Assembly: GCA_024399065.1 (NCBI GenBank)
Contig: JAKSIB010000018.1
Coordinates: 1-64,000, forward strand
Source of the DNA: Fibrobacter sp.
GTDB taxonomy: Bacteria > Fibrobacterota > Fibrobacteria > Fibrobacterales > Fibrobacteraceae
DNA: 64,000 bases
Direction of reading: 5' to 3'
Shown here: piece by piece, positions 50,135 to 58,192 of the stretch
Layout of the letters: every line of letters starts with the position of its first letter
Numbering within the stretch: the first letter of the stretch is position 1
The notes under the pieces: generated by a model
Databases searched by the model: none
What the model saw: only the letters and a program-made list of their open reading frames with translations
Told to the model about the DNA's origin: nothing
Made by a program: the position numbers and the translations under genes

Positions 50135-51031
50135 CTATTTCTGCGGTTTGACCTTCGCACTCATGTAGGTGAGCACCAGGTTCTGCCACACCACATAGCA
50201 GGTGGGAGCGATGGCAGCCACGGGGCCTGCATAAAGGCTTGCAATCCAGATGACCAAGGTGGTGTTCTTCTGGCCCATGCTCTGGGAACTTTCGATGGGG
50301 TGCTTCTTGTCGCAGAACCAGCCCAGCACAAACTGCAGAATGCAAATGACCAGGGCAACGATAGCCAGCAGCGGAAGGGTGCCGCTGTTCCACAGGTCGG
50401 CAAAGCCCATTTCACGAATGTCGCGGCTTGCCTTGGCAAGAATCACGAACACGGAGAAAGTCCAGATGAAGATGGTGTACTTGGAGAACTTTGCCACCTT
50501 GTCGGCAAGTTCCGGGTAGAAGGAACGTACGCCAAGGGCAAGTGCCAGCGGGATGGAAATGATAGGCTGGATGGAATTGAAGATACGCAGGGCGATATCT
50601 GCAAAGCCCGCCTCCGATCCGGTCAAGTAGCCATATATAATAGGGATGCTGAAGCAAGCGATCAAGTGGCCACTCAGGAAAATCTTGAGGGCAAGCACGG
50701 GATTTCCGCCCAGCATTTTCGCCATGGCGGGCGCAGCGTTGGCCGGCGGACAAAGGCAGATGATGGCACCGCCCAGAAGAACTTCACGAGGCAGGCCGAA
50801 AACTTCCACAGAAGCCCACAGGAGGGCTAGCAACAAGAGACTTGCAATAAAGGCTCGGACCTCAATCTTGAAGGTATAGCCGTGTTCCTGGGGCGGGACC
50901 TTGCCGATAAAGGTCAACAGCATCATGGTTCCAATCTGGAACGGCAAAGTCGGCGCAAGAACGCTGGCCTGGGGGAGCAAAATGCCAAGAATAATGGCAA
51001 TCGGCATCAAAATGGCACGTAAGTTCTTCAT
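50135..51031 (-). CDS. Bile acid:sodium symporter-like (SBF) membrane transporter
   Basis: 298 aa, nine or ten transmembrane helices. CPPANAAPAMAKMLGGNPVLALKIFLSGHL corresponds to the conserved crossing region, and SMGQKNTTLVIWIASLYAGPVAAIAPTCY to the second. It is a distant relative of the BASS transporter at 46078. Substrate unknown. TAAATTTG lies 8 nt before the ATG with a TTG 20 nt further upstream, a good Bacteroidota-type promoter. It diverges from ktrB. Confidence 0.75.
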   Translation of the reverse strand: MKNLRAILMPIAIILGILLPQASVLAPTLPFQIGTMMLLTFIGKVPPQEHGYTFKIEVRAFIASLLLLALLWASVEVFGLPREVLLGGAIICLCPPANAAPAMAKMLGGNPVLALKIFLSGHLIACFSIPIIYGYLTGSEAGFADIALRIFNSIQPIISIPLALALGVRSFYPELADKVAKFSKYTIFIWTFSVFVILAKASRDIREMGFADLWNSGTLPLLAIVALVICILQFVLGWFCDKKHPIESSQSMGQKNTTLVIWIASLYAGPVAAIAPTCYVVWQNLVLTYMSAKVKPQK

Positions 51032-51039
51032 AACGGGCG

Positions 51040-51047
51040 CAAATTTA
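51040..51047 (-). promoter_or_regulatory. -33/-7 promoter of SBF-like gene
   Basis: TAAATTTG on the minus strand, with TTG exactly 20 nt upstream, the best -33/-7 pair in the window. Confidence 0.6.
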
Positions 51048-51078
51048 GCTTATGTGGGGGTACACGGCAAGGTTTTTC

Positions 51079-51086
51079 TATCTTTG
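51079..51086 (+). promoter_or_regulatory. -7 element (TATCTTTG), leaderless ktrB
   Basis: Full consensus 5 nt before the ATG at 51092; divergent from the SBF-like promoter. Confidence 0.55.
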
Positions 51087-51091
51087 CCCTT

Positions 51092-52483
51092 ATGCTACAC
51101 TCAAGATACGACGCGTTTTCCTACGTGGAAAATGCAGACGAAAAGAAGAAGAAACAGGGCAATCCCATTTTGCTGATCGTGTCGGGCTACCTGGCCCTGA
51201 TCACCCTCGGCGCTATACTGCTTTCCCTCCCCTTCGCCCAGCGTGAACCTGTGGGCATTCTGGACGCATTCTTTACCGCAGGGTCTGCGGTTTGCGTTAC
51301 AGGACTTTCCACTATCGATATTAGCAGCAGCTTCACCGGCTTTGGCAACTGGGTTCTTGTTTTCCTGATGCAGAGCGGCGGTCTTGGTATCATGACCATT
51401 TCTACGGTTATCATCCTCCTGGCCGGCATGCACCCGGGGTTCAACCATCAGTCCGCCCTCCTGGCCAACTACACCCAGGAAGGTAACGTGGATGCAGCCC
51501 GCATCCTCAAGGCTGTGATTCCCTTTACCTTTATACTGGAAGCCATCGGCGCCGTGTGCTATTTCACCCAGTTCTCCGGAATGGGCCTCTACGACCGCAT
51601 TTTCTGTAGCATTTTCCAGGCCATCAGCTCCTTCTGCAACGTGGGCTTCACCCTGTTCCCGGATTCCCTGGTGCAGTTCCAGCTGAACCCCGTCGTGAAC
51701 ATGACCACCTGCGTTCTGGCATTGGCCGGCGGTTTCGGCTTCCTGGCCATTACCGAAGTCCGCTACATGTTCGACTTCAAGAATAGAGCTCTCCGCAAGA
51801 TTTCTCTCCATACCCGTATCGCTATCGGCTTTACCCTGATTATCGTTCTGACCAGTATCGCTTTCTTCACCTTCAGCGAATGGGGCAACACCTTCTCCAA
51901 TCTGAACTTTGGCGAAAAGCTGGAAACCAGCGCCTTCATGGCCTTCACCAGCCGTACTGCAGGTCTCAACTCCGTGAACGTTCCTGCCCTCAGCGTGGGT
52001 TCCCTGTTCTTCTTCATTATTATTATGTTGATTGGCGCCAACCCGGGTAGCTGCGGCGGCGGTATCAAGACGACCACCACTGCAGTGATTTTCCTTCTAG
52101 GCTTCAACCGCCTCCTTGGTCGAAACAAGACCCAAGTCCACGGTCGAACCATCCCCGAAGATACCGTGGATAAGGCTGTCCGAATTTTCGTTATCGCCAT
52201 CGTGGTGATTGTGCTCGCCACCTTGATCCTCCTGCAGACCGAAGTGGCCAACGCCTCCATCGAACAGACCTCCTTCCTGACGGTCTTCTTTGAAGTGGTA
52301 AGCGCCTACAGTACCTGCGGGCTTTCCATGGGCCTCACCCCTGATTTGACAATTCCGGGCAAAATCATCATCTTTATGGTGATGTTTATTGGTCGAATGG
52401 GCCCCTTGTTCCTAGTTTCCGCCGTTACCAAGAAGCAGGAAGACGGCATGTGGTACGCCGAAGAAGACATTATGGTGGGTTAA
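51092..52483 (+). CDS. ktrB: Potassium uptake channel subunit, KtrB/TrkH family
   Basis: 463 aa. Four M1-P-M2 repeats with selectivity-filter Gly segments: GSAVCVTGLST, FCNVGFTLFPDS, SRTAGLNSV and YSTCGLSMGL. NPGSCGGGIKTTTTAV is the usual M3-loop signature. It forms the membrane pore for Na+-coupled K+ uptake. The length and the KtrA-sized RCK gene immediately downstream favour Ktr over Trk (TrkA is about twice as long). The N-terminal 25 residues are a charged cytoplasmic tail. Confidence 0.9.
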   Translation: MLHSRYDAFSYVENADEKKKKQGNPILLIVSGYLALITLGAILLSLPFAQREPVGILDAFFTAGSAVCVTGLSTIDISSSFTGFGNWVLVFLMQSGGLGIMTISTVIILLAGMHPGFNHQSALLANYTQEGNVDAARILKAVIPFTFILEAIGAVCYFTQFSGMGLYDRIFCSIFQAISSFCNVGFTLFPDSLVQFQLNPVVNMTTCVLALAGGFGFLAITEVRYMFDFKNRALRKISLHTRIAIGFTLIIVLTSIAFFTFSEWGNTFSNLNFGEKLETSAFMAFTSRTAGLNSVNVPALSVGSLFFFIIIMLIGANPGSCGGGIKTTTTAVIFLLGFNRLLGRNKTQVHGRTIPEDTVDKAVRIFVIAIVVIVLATLILLQTEVANASIEQTSFLTVFFEVVSAYSTCGLSMGLTPDLTIPGKIIIFMVMFIGRMGPLFLVSAVTKKQEDGMWYAEEDIMVG

Positions 52484-52501
52484 GTTTCACTTAACCCACA
52501 G

Positions 52502-52623
52502 GTATGAAGTATGAATTATGAATTACGAGAAACAACTCCAGAATTCATGATTTTACCTCAAGCAAAGTGTCGCGGCGAAACTTTCCTGCGAACTTTCATA
52601 CTTCATAAATCATAACTAGTAAC
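52502..52623. repeat. Imperfect inverted repeat between ktrB and ktrA
   Basis: TATGAAGTATGAA at 52503-52515 recurs inverted as TTCATACTTCATA at 52595-52607, and both arms extend as degenerate ATGAATTATGAATTA-like sequence. About 80 bp of unrelated sequence separates them. The layout suggests a small palindromic mobile or REP-like element. Confidence 0.5.
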
Positions 52624-52633
52624 TGCAAAAATG

Positions 52634-52662
52634 GAAAAATGCTAAGCATTTTTCTATTTTTG
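52634..52662 (+). promoter_or_regulatory. ktrA promoter with adjoining palindrome
   Basis: GAAAAATGCT-A-AGCATTTTTC, a perfect 10-bp inverted repeat, directly abuts TATTTTTG (52655-52662), which ends 5 nt before the ktrA ATG. The palindrome could be an operator or a weak terminator for ktrB. Confidence 0.5.
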
Positions 52663-52667
52663 CTTAT

Positions 52668-53324
52668 ATGGCATCTAAACAATTCGTAGTTATCGGCCTC
52701 GGCAATACCGGCTACTTCCTGGCACGTCACCTGACCGCCCTCGGTCACGATGTGATGGTGGTGGACCCCAGCCCCGAGAAGATCCAAGACATTTCTAACC
52801 AGGTGGCCCAGGCTGTCGTCGCTGACGGCACCCGTAAGAAGCAGCTCCAGGCACTGCCTCTCGCCAAGGTGGACAGCGTCATCTGCTGTATCGGTGAAGA
52901 CCTGCAGGCTTCCCTCCTGACCGTCCTCAACCTCCGCGAGCTTGGCGTCAAGCACATTATCGCCAAGTCCAGTAGCCCCGCCCACACCACCATCCTGGAA
53001 AAGCTGGGCGTCGCAGACATCTTCCACCCGGAACGCGACATGGCCATTTCCCTGGCCGAACGCTTGAACCGTCCTAACATGCTGGACTACCTGCCCTTCA
53101 TGGAAGGTTTCTCCATCGTGGAACTGGCCTGCCCGGAAAGCTTCTGGGGCAAGACCTTGAAGGACTTGAACCTTACCCACAAGTTGGGCATCCAGGTGAT
53201 CGCCATCCGCGACCCGCTTGAACCCACCCCCAAGATCGGTAACATCGCAGACTACCCCCTCAAGGAGAACGATGTGCTGTTCGTGATCGGTCCCAACGAC
53301 GCTCTGGACAAGTTCAAGGGCTAA
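52668..53324 (+). CDS. ktrA: Potassium uptake regulatory subunit KtrA (RCK domain)
   Basis: 218 aa, the typical KtrA length. Rossmann-type RCK_N domain with nucleotide loop VIGLGNTGYFLARHLTALGHDVMVVD and the later VADGTRKKQLQAL block. The C-terminal RCK_C (about 135-218) starts at FSIVELACPESFWGKTL and ends LFVIGPNDALDKFKG. It should form an octameric ring gating KtrB in response to ATP/ADP or NAD(H). Separate promoter from ktrB, 184 bp downstream, so the two subunits may be set independently. Confidence 0.92.
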   Translation: MASKQFVVIGLGNTGYFLARHLTALGHDVMVVDPSPEKIQDISNQVAQAVVADGTRKKQLQALPLAKVDSVICCIGEDLQASLLTVLNLRELGVKHIIAKSSSPAHTTILEKLGVADIFHPERDMAISLAERLNRPNMLDYLPFMEGFSIVELACPESFWGKTLKDLNLTHKLGIQVIAIRDPLEPTPKIGNIADYPLKENDVLFVIGPNDALDKFKG

Positions 53325-53390
53325 CCTGGCGCAGCAAAACACAAACTCAGGTTCGTCGCAAAGAACATAGGGGCGTAATCCCCGAAAACA

Positions 53391-53422
53391 AAAAAAGGCT
53401 CGGTTCAAACCGGGCTTTTTTT
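53391..53422 (+). terminator. Rho-independent terminator of ktrA
   Basis: AGGCTCGGTT and AACCGGGCT stem followed by seven T. Confidence 0.8.
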
Positions 53423-53456
53423 ATTTGAATTCAGAGTTTCAAAAAGAACTTTTGGA

Positions 53457-54044
53457 TTAGAACACCGGACGGCTAACGGCAGCCTTGTCCTTGGACTTGC
53501 CACCCTTGGCGGACTTTTCGGTAGCCAGGGTACGGTGGGTAACGGAACCAACAGCGAAGTAGCGGCCGCCCTTCTGGACGAGAGCCGTACAAACGTTAAG
53601 GACCTTAACGGCGTACCACTGCTGATAGATGTTCAGGACGTTTTCTCTGAGAGTAGAAGTTTCTGAAATAGCCGGAGCGCCGGAAGGCTTACCATACTTG
53701 AGGGTAAACTGCTCGGACATGTAGCTCACAGCATCAAAAGACTTGTTCAAACGGGCGCGTTCCACACGGCCAGTACGAATTTCAAAGGAATAGAACTTGT
53801 CATTCTTGTTGAAAATGAAGTCTACCTGGACCGGCAGTTCACCAAACATAAAGACGGGAATGACGACTCGTTCGCCTTCGCCACGCTGACCATAGGGTTC
53901 GTAACCCAACTTCATTACTTCTTCAATAACGGTTTCGCGGGAGGCGCCAAAGGGGATACCAGCGAAATCATTATAACGCTGAGCACATACTTCTATAGAT
54001 AGAAGCAGCGTCAAAATGGTTACAATGATGCTAAGTCTTTGCAC
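53457..54044 (-). CDS. Hypothetical exported protein, 195 aa
   Basis: GTG start at 54044, chosen because AGGAG lies 6 nt upstream and the product then begins with a signal peptide (MQRLSIIVTILTLLLSIEVCAQ). The mature domain begins FAGIPFGASRETVIEEVMKLGYEP, a pattern seen in small periplasmic proteins where FG.s...v...l...GY recurs. A basic, Lys-rich C-terminal tail follows. No catalytic motif was recognised. Function unknown. Confidence 0.65.
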   Translation of the reverse strand: MQRLSIIVTILTLLLSIEVCAQRYNDFAGIPFGASRETVIEEVMKLGYEPYGQRGEGERVVIPVFMFGELPVQVDFIFNKNDKFYSFEIRTGRVERARLNKSFDAVSYMSEQFTLKYGKPSGAPAISETSTLRENVLNIYQQWYAVKVLNVCTALVQKGGRYFAVGSVTHRTLATEKSAKGGKSKDKAAVSRPVF

Positions 54045-54137
54045 AGTAATCTCCTAGTACCAATGTAAAAGATAGTAAACTTTTCTTATCTGGTAAGACC
54101 TTATTGTATATTTTCTTAGAAAAAAGCCGTAATTAGC

Positions 54138-54145
54138 TATATTTT
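54138..54145 (+). promoter_or_regulatory. -7 element (TATATTTT), leaderless aroC
   Basis: Ends 5 nt before the aroC ATG. Confidence 0.5.
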
Positions 54146-54150
54146 TTTAC

Positions 54151-55233
54151 ATGTCTAGCACTTTTGGTAAAATTTTTTCTGTTTCGACCTGGGGTGAATC
54201 CCATGGTCAGGCCGTCGGCTCCGTCCTGGACGGCTGCCCCGCAGGTCTTCCCCTCACCGAAGAAGAAGTTCAGGCCGAACTGAACCGTCGCCGCCCTGGT
54301 CAGAACAAAATGACCACCCCCCGCGATGAAAAGGACCAGGTGAAGATCCTTTCTGGCGTTTTTGAGGGAAAAACCACAGGTACCCCCATTTCTTTCGCTG
54401 TTTTCAACGAAGACCAGCGTAGCCACGACTATTCTGAAATCCAAAAGTGGTACCGTCCGGGCCATGCAGACCTCTGCTACGACCTGAAGTACGGTTTTAG
54501 AGACTACCGCGGCGGAGGACGTAGTTCCGCACGCGAAACCATCGGCCGTGTCGCTGCAGGCGCCGTGGCCAAGAAGCTTTTGAAGCAGGTAGCCGGCACC
54601 GAGATCTTGGCATGGGTGAACTCCATCGGCAATGTGGACTGCGGCCCCCTGAACCTGAACGAACTTTCCCTGGACCAGATCGAAGCCTCCCCCGTCCGCT
54701 GCCCGGATCCGGAAGCAAGTGCCAAAATGGAACAAGTGGTCATGGACGCCCGCTCCAACATGGACAGCGTCGGCGGTACCGTCTGCCTTTTGGTGAAGAA
54801 TCCCCCCGTGGCTCTCGGTGAACCGGTATTCGACCGTCTGGACGCACTTCTTGCACAGGCAATGCTTTCCATTCCTGCAAGCAAGGGCTTTGAAATCGGT
54901 AGCGGTTTTGCAGCCGCCCGCATGCACGGAAGCGAACACAACGACGAACTTTTCTTCGACGGCAACTCCTACCATACCAAGACCAACAACGCAGGTGGCT
55001 CCTTGGGCGGTATCAGCAACGGCGAACCCATCTACTGCAAGGTGGCCTTCAAGCCCACCGCAACCATCAGCCAGGAACAGAAGACTGCTGGCCGTGGTGG
55101 CGAAAACGGAACCTTGGCAGCTCGTGGCAGACACGACCCCTGCGTCGCAGTCCGCGCACCTGTGATTGTAGAAAGCATGGCAGCCCTAGTTCTCGCAGAC
55201 TTGTTCCTGCAGCAGAAGCGTCATTGCCTGTAA
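54151..55233 (+). CDS. aroC: Chorismate synthase
   Basis: 360 aa. It converts EPSP to chorismate, the last common step to aromatic amino acids, using reduced FMN. Signatures: STWGESHGQAVG, RRRPGQNKMTTPRDEKD, RPGHADLCYDLKYGFRDYRGGGRSSARET, NMDSVGGTV, GFEIGSGF, NAGGSLGGISNG and GRHDPCVAVRAPVIVE. lpxK follows 19 bp downstream, so the two may be co-transcribed. Confidence 0.96.
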   Translation: MSSTFGKIFSVSTWGESHGQAVGSVLDGCPAGLPLTEEEVQAELNRRRPGQNKMTTPRDEKDQVKILSGVFEGKTTGTPISFAVFNEDQRSHDYSEIQKWYRPGHADLCYDLKYGFRDYRGGGRSSARETIGRVAAGAVAKKLLKQVAGTEILAWVNSIGNVDCGPLNLNELSLDQIEASPVRCPDPEASAKMEQVVMDARSNMDSVGGTVCLLVKNPPVALGEPVFDRLDALLAQAMLSIPASKGFEIGSGFAAARMHGSEHNDELFFDGNSYHTKTNNAGGSLGGISNGEPIYCKVAFKPTATISQEQKTAGRGGENGTLAARGRHDPCVAVRAPVIVESMAALVLADLFLQQKRHCL

Positions 55234-55252
55234 TAAACCCGAAGGTCGCGGG

Positions 55253-56149
55253 ATGAAAGCTCTCGACTCTATCCGGAGAATAATTGCCGCCTACTACTGG
55301 GCGGCTTATTCGTTACATCACGCCCTATGCCTCAGGCCAGGCAAACCTCTCAAGCATTCAAGGCTTGTGGTTGTCGGAAGCTACCGAACTGGCGGTGCAG
55401 GAAAAACCCCCTTCAGCCTCTGGCTTGCAAAGAATCTTCTGGCCCACGGAAAAACCGTGGCAGTCCTTTGCCACGAATACGCCTACGACGAAATCGCGTT
55501 CATGAAAAGTGAACTGAAAGGTTTCCAGTACGCATCGGTCATCGGGACAAGAAATCGTTATATGACGGCGCAACTGTTGGACAAGGCTGAAACCAAGGAA
55601 TTCAAGGGATCGCCGGACTACATCATCTGCGACGACGGTTTCGAAGACAGCCGACTCCGCCCCTACAAGATTTTCAGGCTGGACTGGGAGAATGAACCTA
55701 CCGACATCAACGAGTTGATTCCCGCAGGAAAATTCCGCAGTCTAAAGCAAGACCACAGAAGAGACGAAGCCATCACCACGGCGATCCGCTGCTACGGGAC
55801 ATCTCCTGACGTCGCATTCCAAATCTACGACATCACAAATGCCGCAGGTGAATACCCGAAGTACAGACAAAGTATCGCAGTCTGCGGTCTAGGCGATCCG
55901 AAACGTTTTGTCCAGGATTTGAAACGAGCAGAATATCCTCCGCGGAAGTGCATCACTTGCCCCGATCACGACCGGAATTTTTCAAAAAAATTATCCGGAG
56001 TTCTCCTGAAATATCCCCTGGAAAATATCATCATCTCCGAGAAGGATTCCTACAGGCTTTCCCAGGACTTGCTTCGCAATCCACAAATTTTTGTAGCAAA
56101 ACAAAAGGTTTCTGTCTTCAATGACACCTATTTAAGGGCTCTTTTATAG
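55253..56149 (+). CDS. lpxK: Tetraacyldisaccharide 4'-kinase (LpxK-like)
   Basis: 298 aa, slightly short for LpxK. It phosphorylates the lipid A disaccharide at the inner membrane. Visible motifs: a membrane-associated N-terminus (RIIAAYYWAAYSLHHA), Walker A VVGSYRTGGAGKTPFSLWL, IICDDGFEDSRLRPY (the DDGxxxxxL motif, with E in place of the usual Q/H), ELIPAGKFR and a late IAVCGLGDPKRFVQDL, matching the LpxK GIA.P..F block. The family is clear but the sequence is divergent; the substrate is presumed. It follows aroC in an apparent operon. Confidence 0.8.
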   Translation: MKALDSIRRIIAAYYWAAYSLHHALCLRPGKPLKHSRLVVVGSYRTGGAGKTPFSLWLAKNLLAHGKTVAVLCHEYAYDEIAFMKSELKGFQYASVIGTRNRYMTAQLLDKAETKEFKGSPDYIICDDGFEDSRLRPYKIFRLDWENEPTDINELIPAGKFRSLKQDHRRDEAITTAIRCYGTSPDVAFQIYDITNAAGEYPKYRQSIAVCGLGDPKRFVQDLKRAEYPPRKCITCPDHDRNFSKKLSGVLLKYPLENIIISEKDSYRLSQDLLRNPQIFVAKQKVSVFNDTYLRALL

Positions 56150-56178
56150 CTTTTTGAGCTTTCCCAATTCTTTCTTAC

Positions 56179-56186
56179 TATATTTT
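56179..56186 (+). promoter_or_regulatory. -7 element (TATATTTT) of RavA-like gene
   Basis: About 24 nt before the ATG at 56211; the leader contains AAGAAGGAA, so this gene is leadered. Confidence 0.45.
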
Positions 56187-56210
56187 TCTTACTTAAGAAG
56201 GAATGGGATA

Positions 56211-57668
56211 ATGACGCTTACTAAAAGAATTTCTGAATTGCTGGCCGCACTTTGCAACGGCATTCCCGAAAGAGAATCTTGCATCCAGTTGGGATTCCTG
56301 GCTACAGTTACCGGCGCCCCCATCTACATCTTCGGACGTTCTGGCTCCGGCAAGTCTCTCATTGCAAACCGCTTGGCTGCATCTTATAAAAGCGCACGCG
56401 TCTTGAACGTGGGGCGCCGTCAGCAGACATTCCCCAGCAAGCTGAACGCATTCGACATTATCATCTTCCAGAACTTCAATCCTCTGGACGAAACCACCAA
56501 GGAAAATATCCATACCGCCATTCACGAACGTGAAGAAGCAGCCTTGGTATTGACTGGCGACCAGCGTCCCGAAACTGCGCTGAGCAGGATTGAAATCACG
56601 GACCACATCGTCCTTTCCATTTCCCTGCCCGAAAGCCTTTCTCCGGCAGCCCTGTGCGGACTTCTACAGGACCAGAGTAAACTAGAAGAAGCCCACATTC
56701 CCATGGGCCTCGCCCTTTCTCCAGAGGAACTTAAGCTTTGGAATGCGGACATCAAGAAAGTCACCCTTTCCGAAGAAACCTTGGCCATCATCGGTAAGCT
56801 GGCAGAAATCTGCGACCAGAACGACATCTACGTTCCCATCCGTAAGTGGATCGCCTTTACCAACATGATGAAGGCCATCGCATTCTTCAACGGTAGAACA
56901 GAGACCCGCTTCACCGACACGTTCTTCCTGGGCTCCCACGTTTGGGGCAGATCCAACGCCAACACTGCAATTTCCGATAATTTCTGCAACATCATCCAGT
57001 CCATTCTCTTGAAGGACATGCCTGAAATTCTGGAAAAGCCCTACGATGCAAACGCTACTTACAACAAGGTCAAGACCTTGCTGCACAGCAGCAACAACCT
57101 GTACGAAACCAAGATGTTCAACAACGAACCTTGCCTTTCCTACCGCATCACCATCGCAGGGGAACCCGCACCGCTTTACGTTCCGCTCCGCTACATGGAA
57201 ACCGACGAAGACTTCAACCCCTTCAACGAATTGAAGCAGGTCGAAACCCGCGTCCGCTGCAACTACCACGGGACCTCCAGTTGCACCATTTCCATTGACT
57301 CCAGCGTCAAGGGCGTGGGCCTCCGCAGTTCCATGCAGCGCAACAACGCAAACCCGGGCAAGTTCGAAGACTTCGCTACACTCCCCAGCTACATCCTCCG
57401 CGAAAACGATCCGGAAGTTGCAGCAAAGAAGGCCTCCCAGTTGGAAGAACTCAAGAAGGAAACTGCCGCCCAGATGGAACGCCAGACCAAGCTCCTGCTT
57501 GCTCTCCGCGACTTGTTCCGCGCCAACAAGGCCTACCGCGAAGACCTGTTCTGCAACACCACCATCTTTGACAATGTCCAAAACAATCTCCGCAGGATCT
57601 TTGAATCACTTACTGCAGTAGCAGGCAAGATCAAGGAAACCGCAGACCTGTTCGAAGCAAAGCAATAA
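56211..57668 (+). CDS. RavA-like MoxR-family AAA+ protein with altered Walker B
   Basis: 485 aa (RavA about 500). Walker A is intact (FGRSGSGKSLI, about 45-55). The region VTLSEETLAIIGKLAEICDQ ... YVPIRKWIAFTNMMKAIAFFNGRTET corresponds well to the RavA helical bundle (VSDRRWKKA...AFFSGR). But the segment where MoxR proteins have hhhhDE reads FDIIIFQNFNP, so both acidic Walker B residues are missing, and the usual AxNE sensor is LTGDQRP. ATP hydrolysis may be lost. A C-terminal coiled coil follows (about 410-450). No ViaA-like VWA gene is adjacent. Confidence 0.7.
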   Translation: MTLTKRISELLAALCNGIPERESCIQLGFLATVTGAPIYIFGRSGSGKSLIANRLAASYKSARVLNVGRRQQTFPSKLNAFDIIIFQNFNPLDETTKENIHTAIHEREEAALVLTGDQRPETALSRIEITDHIVLSISLPESLSPAALCGLLQDQSKLEEAHIPMGLALSPEELKLWNADIKKVTLSEETLAIIGKLAEICDQNDIYVPIRKWIAFTNMMKAIAFFNGRTETRFTDTFFLGSHVWGRSNANTAISDNFCNIIQSILLKDMPEILEKPYDANATYNKVKTLLHSSNNLYETKMFNNEPCLSYRITIAGEPAPLYVPLRYMETDEDFNPFNELKQVETRVRCNYHGTSSCTISIDSSVKGVGLRSSMQRNNANPGKFEDFATLPSYILRENDPEVAAKKASQLEELKKETAAQMERQTKLLLALRDLFRANKAYREDLFCNTTIFDNVQNNLRRIFESLTAVAGKIKETADLFEAKQ

Positions 57669-57715
57669 TTTCAAGCGGAACGAAATCCGCAGCTTGCCCG
57701 ACACAAAACAGAAAT

Positions 57716-57756
57716 TAAAAAACCGAGATCCTTCATGGACCTCGGTTTTCTTCTTG
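57716..57756. terminator. Hairpin between convergent genes
   Basis: AAAACCGAG and CTCGGTTTT form a 9-bp stem around ATCCTTCATGGAC. A/T flanks make it usable in both directions. Confidence 0.8.
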
Positions 57757-57766
57757 ATTCAATCTC

Positions 57767-58159
57767 TTACATGTTTGCCAAGCCAGAAACATCGTCCGGC
57801 ACTTCAGGGCGAACAACCAATAGAACCGCATTCTGGGAAATAATCACGTAACGTTCGCCGTTCACTTCAAGTTCCGTTCCGCTGGCATGCAAGTAGAGAG
57901 CTTCGTCCCCTTCCTTCACCTGGAGCGGAACATAGTTCACTGCCTCCGCATTATCGCCACGGAAAACCGCATCAGGATCCTGGTTTGCAGGAATCGGGTA
58001 GCCAGGGCCCACCTTCACGACAAGGCCGGTATGCACCGAGTCATGTTCCTTGACGCTGGGCGGCAAATAGAGACCGCTACTGGTTTTATTTGCAGCTTCC
58101 AAAGGCTTAATAAGGATTCGATCACCGATGACAACAATATTCTTTAACGGGTTCAGCAT
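57767..58159 (-). CDS. GroES-like (Cpn10) co-chaperone paralogue
   Basis: 130 aa versus about 97 for GroES. It matches the Cpn10 fold: VVIGDRILIKPLEAANKTSSGLYLPPSVKE at the start and YVPLQVKEGDEALYLHASGTELEVNGERYVIISQNAVLLVV at the end. Between VKVGPG and YVPL there is an insertion of about 25 residues (IPANQDPDAVFRGDNAEA) that replaces the usual short turn. No groEL gene is adjacent. It may be a divergent co-chaperone or a GroES-derived protein with another role. TATCTTTA lies 5 nt before the ATG. Confidence 0.75.
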   Translation of the reverse strand: MLNPLKNIVVIGDRILIKPLEAANKTSSGLYLPPSVKEHDSVHTGLVVKVGPGYPIPANQDPDAVFRGDNAEAVNYVPLQVKEGDEALYLHASGTELEVNGERYVIISQNAVLLVVRPEVPDDVSGLANM

Positions 58160-58192
58160 GCAGGTAAAGATAGAATTCTATATATTACAAGT

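Noticed and set aside
49262-50830. 522-codon open frame on the plus strand across two genes
   Set aside because: It spans the antisense of two unrelated minus-strand genes and the gap between them, with low-complexity His/Gln/Arg-rich translation.
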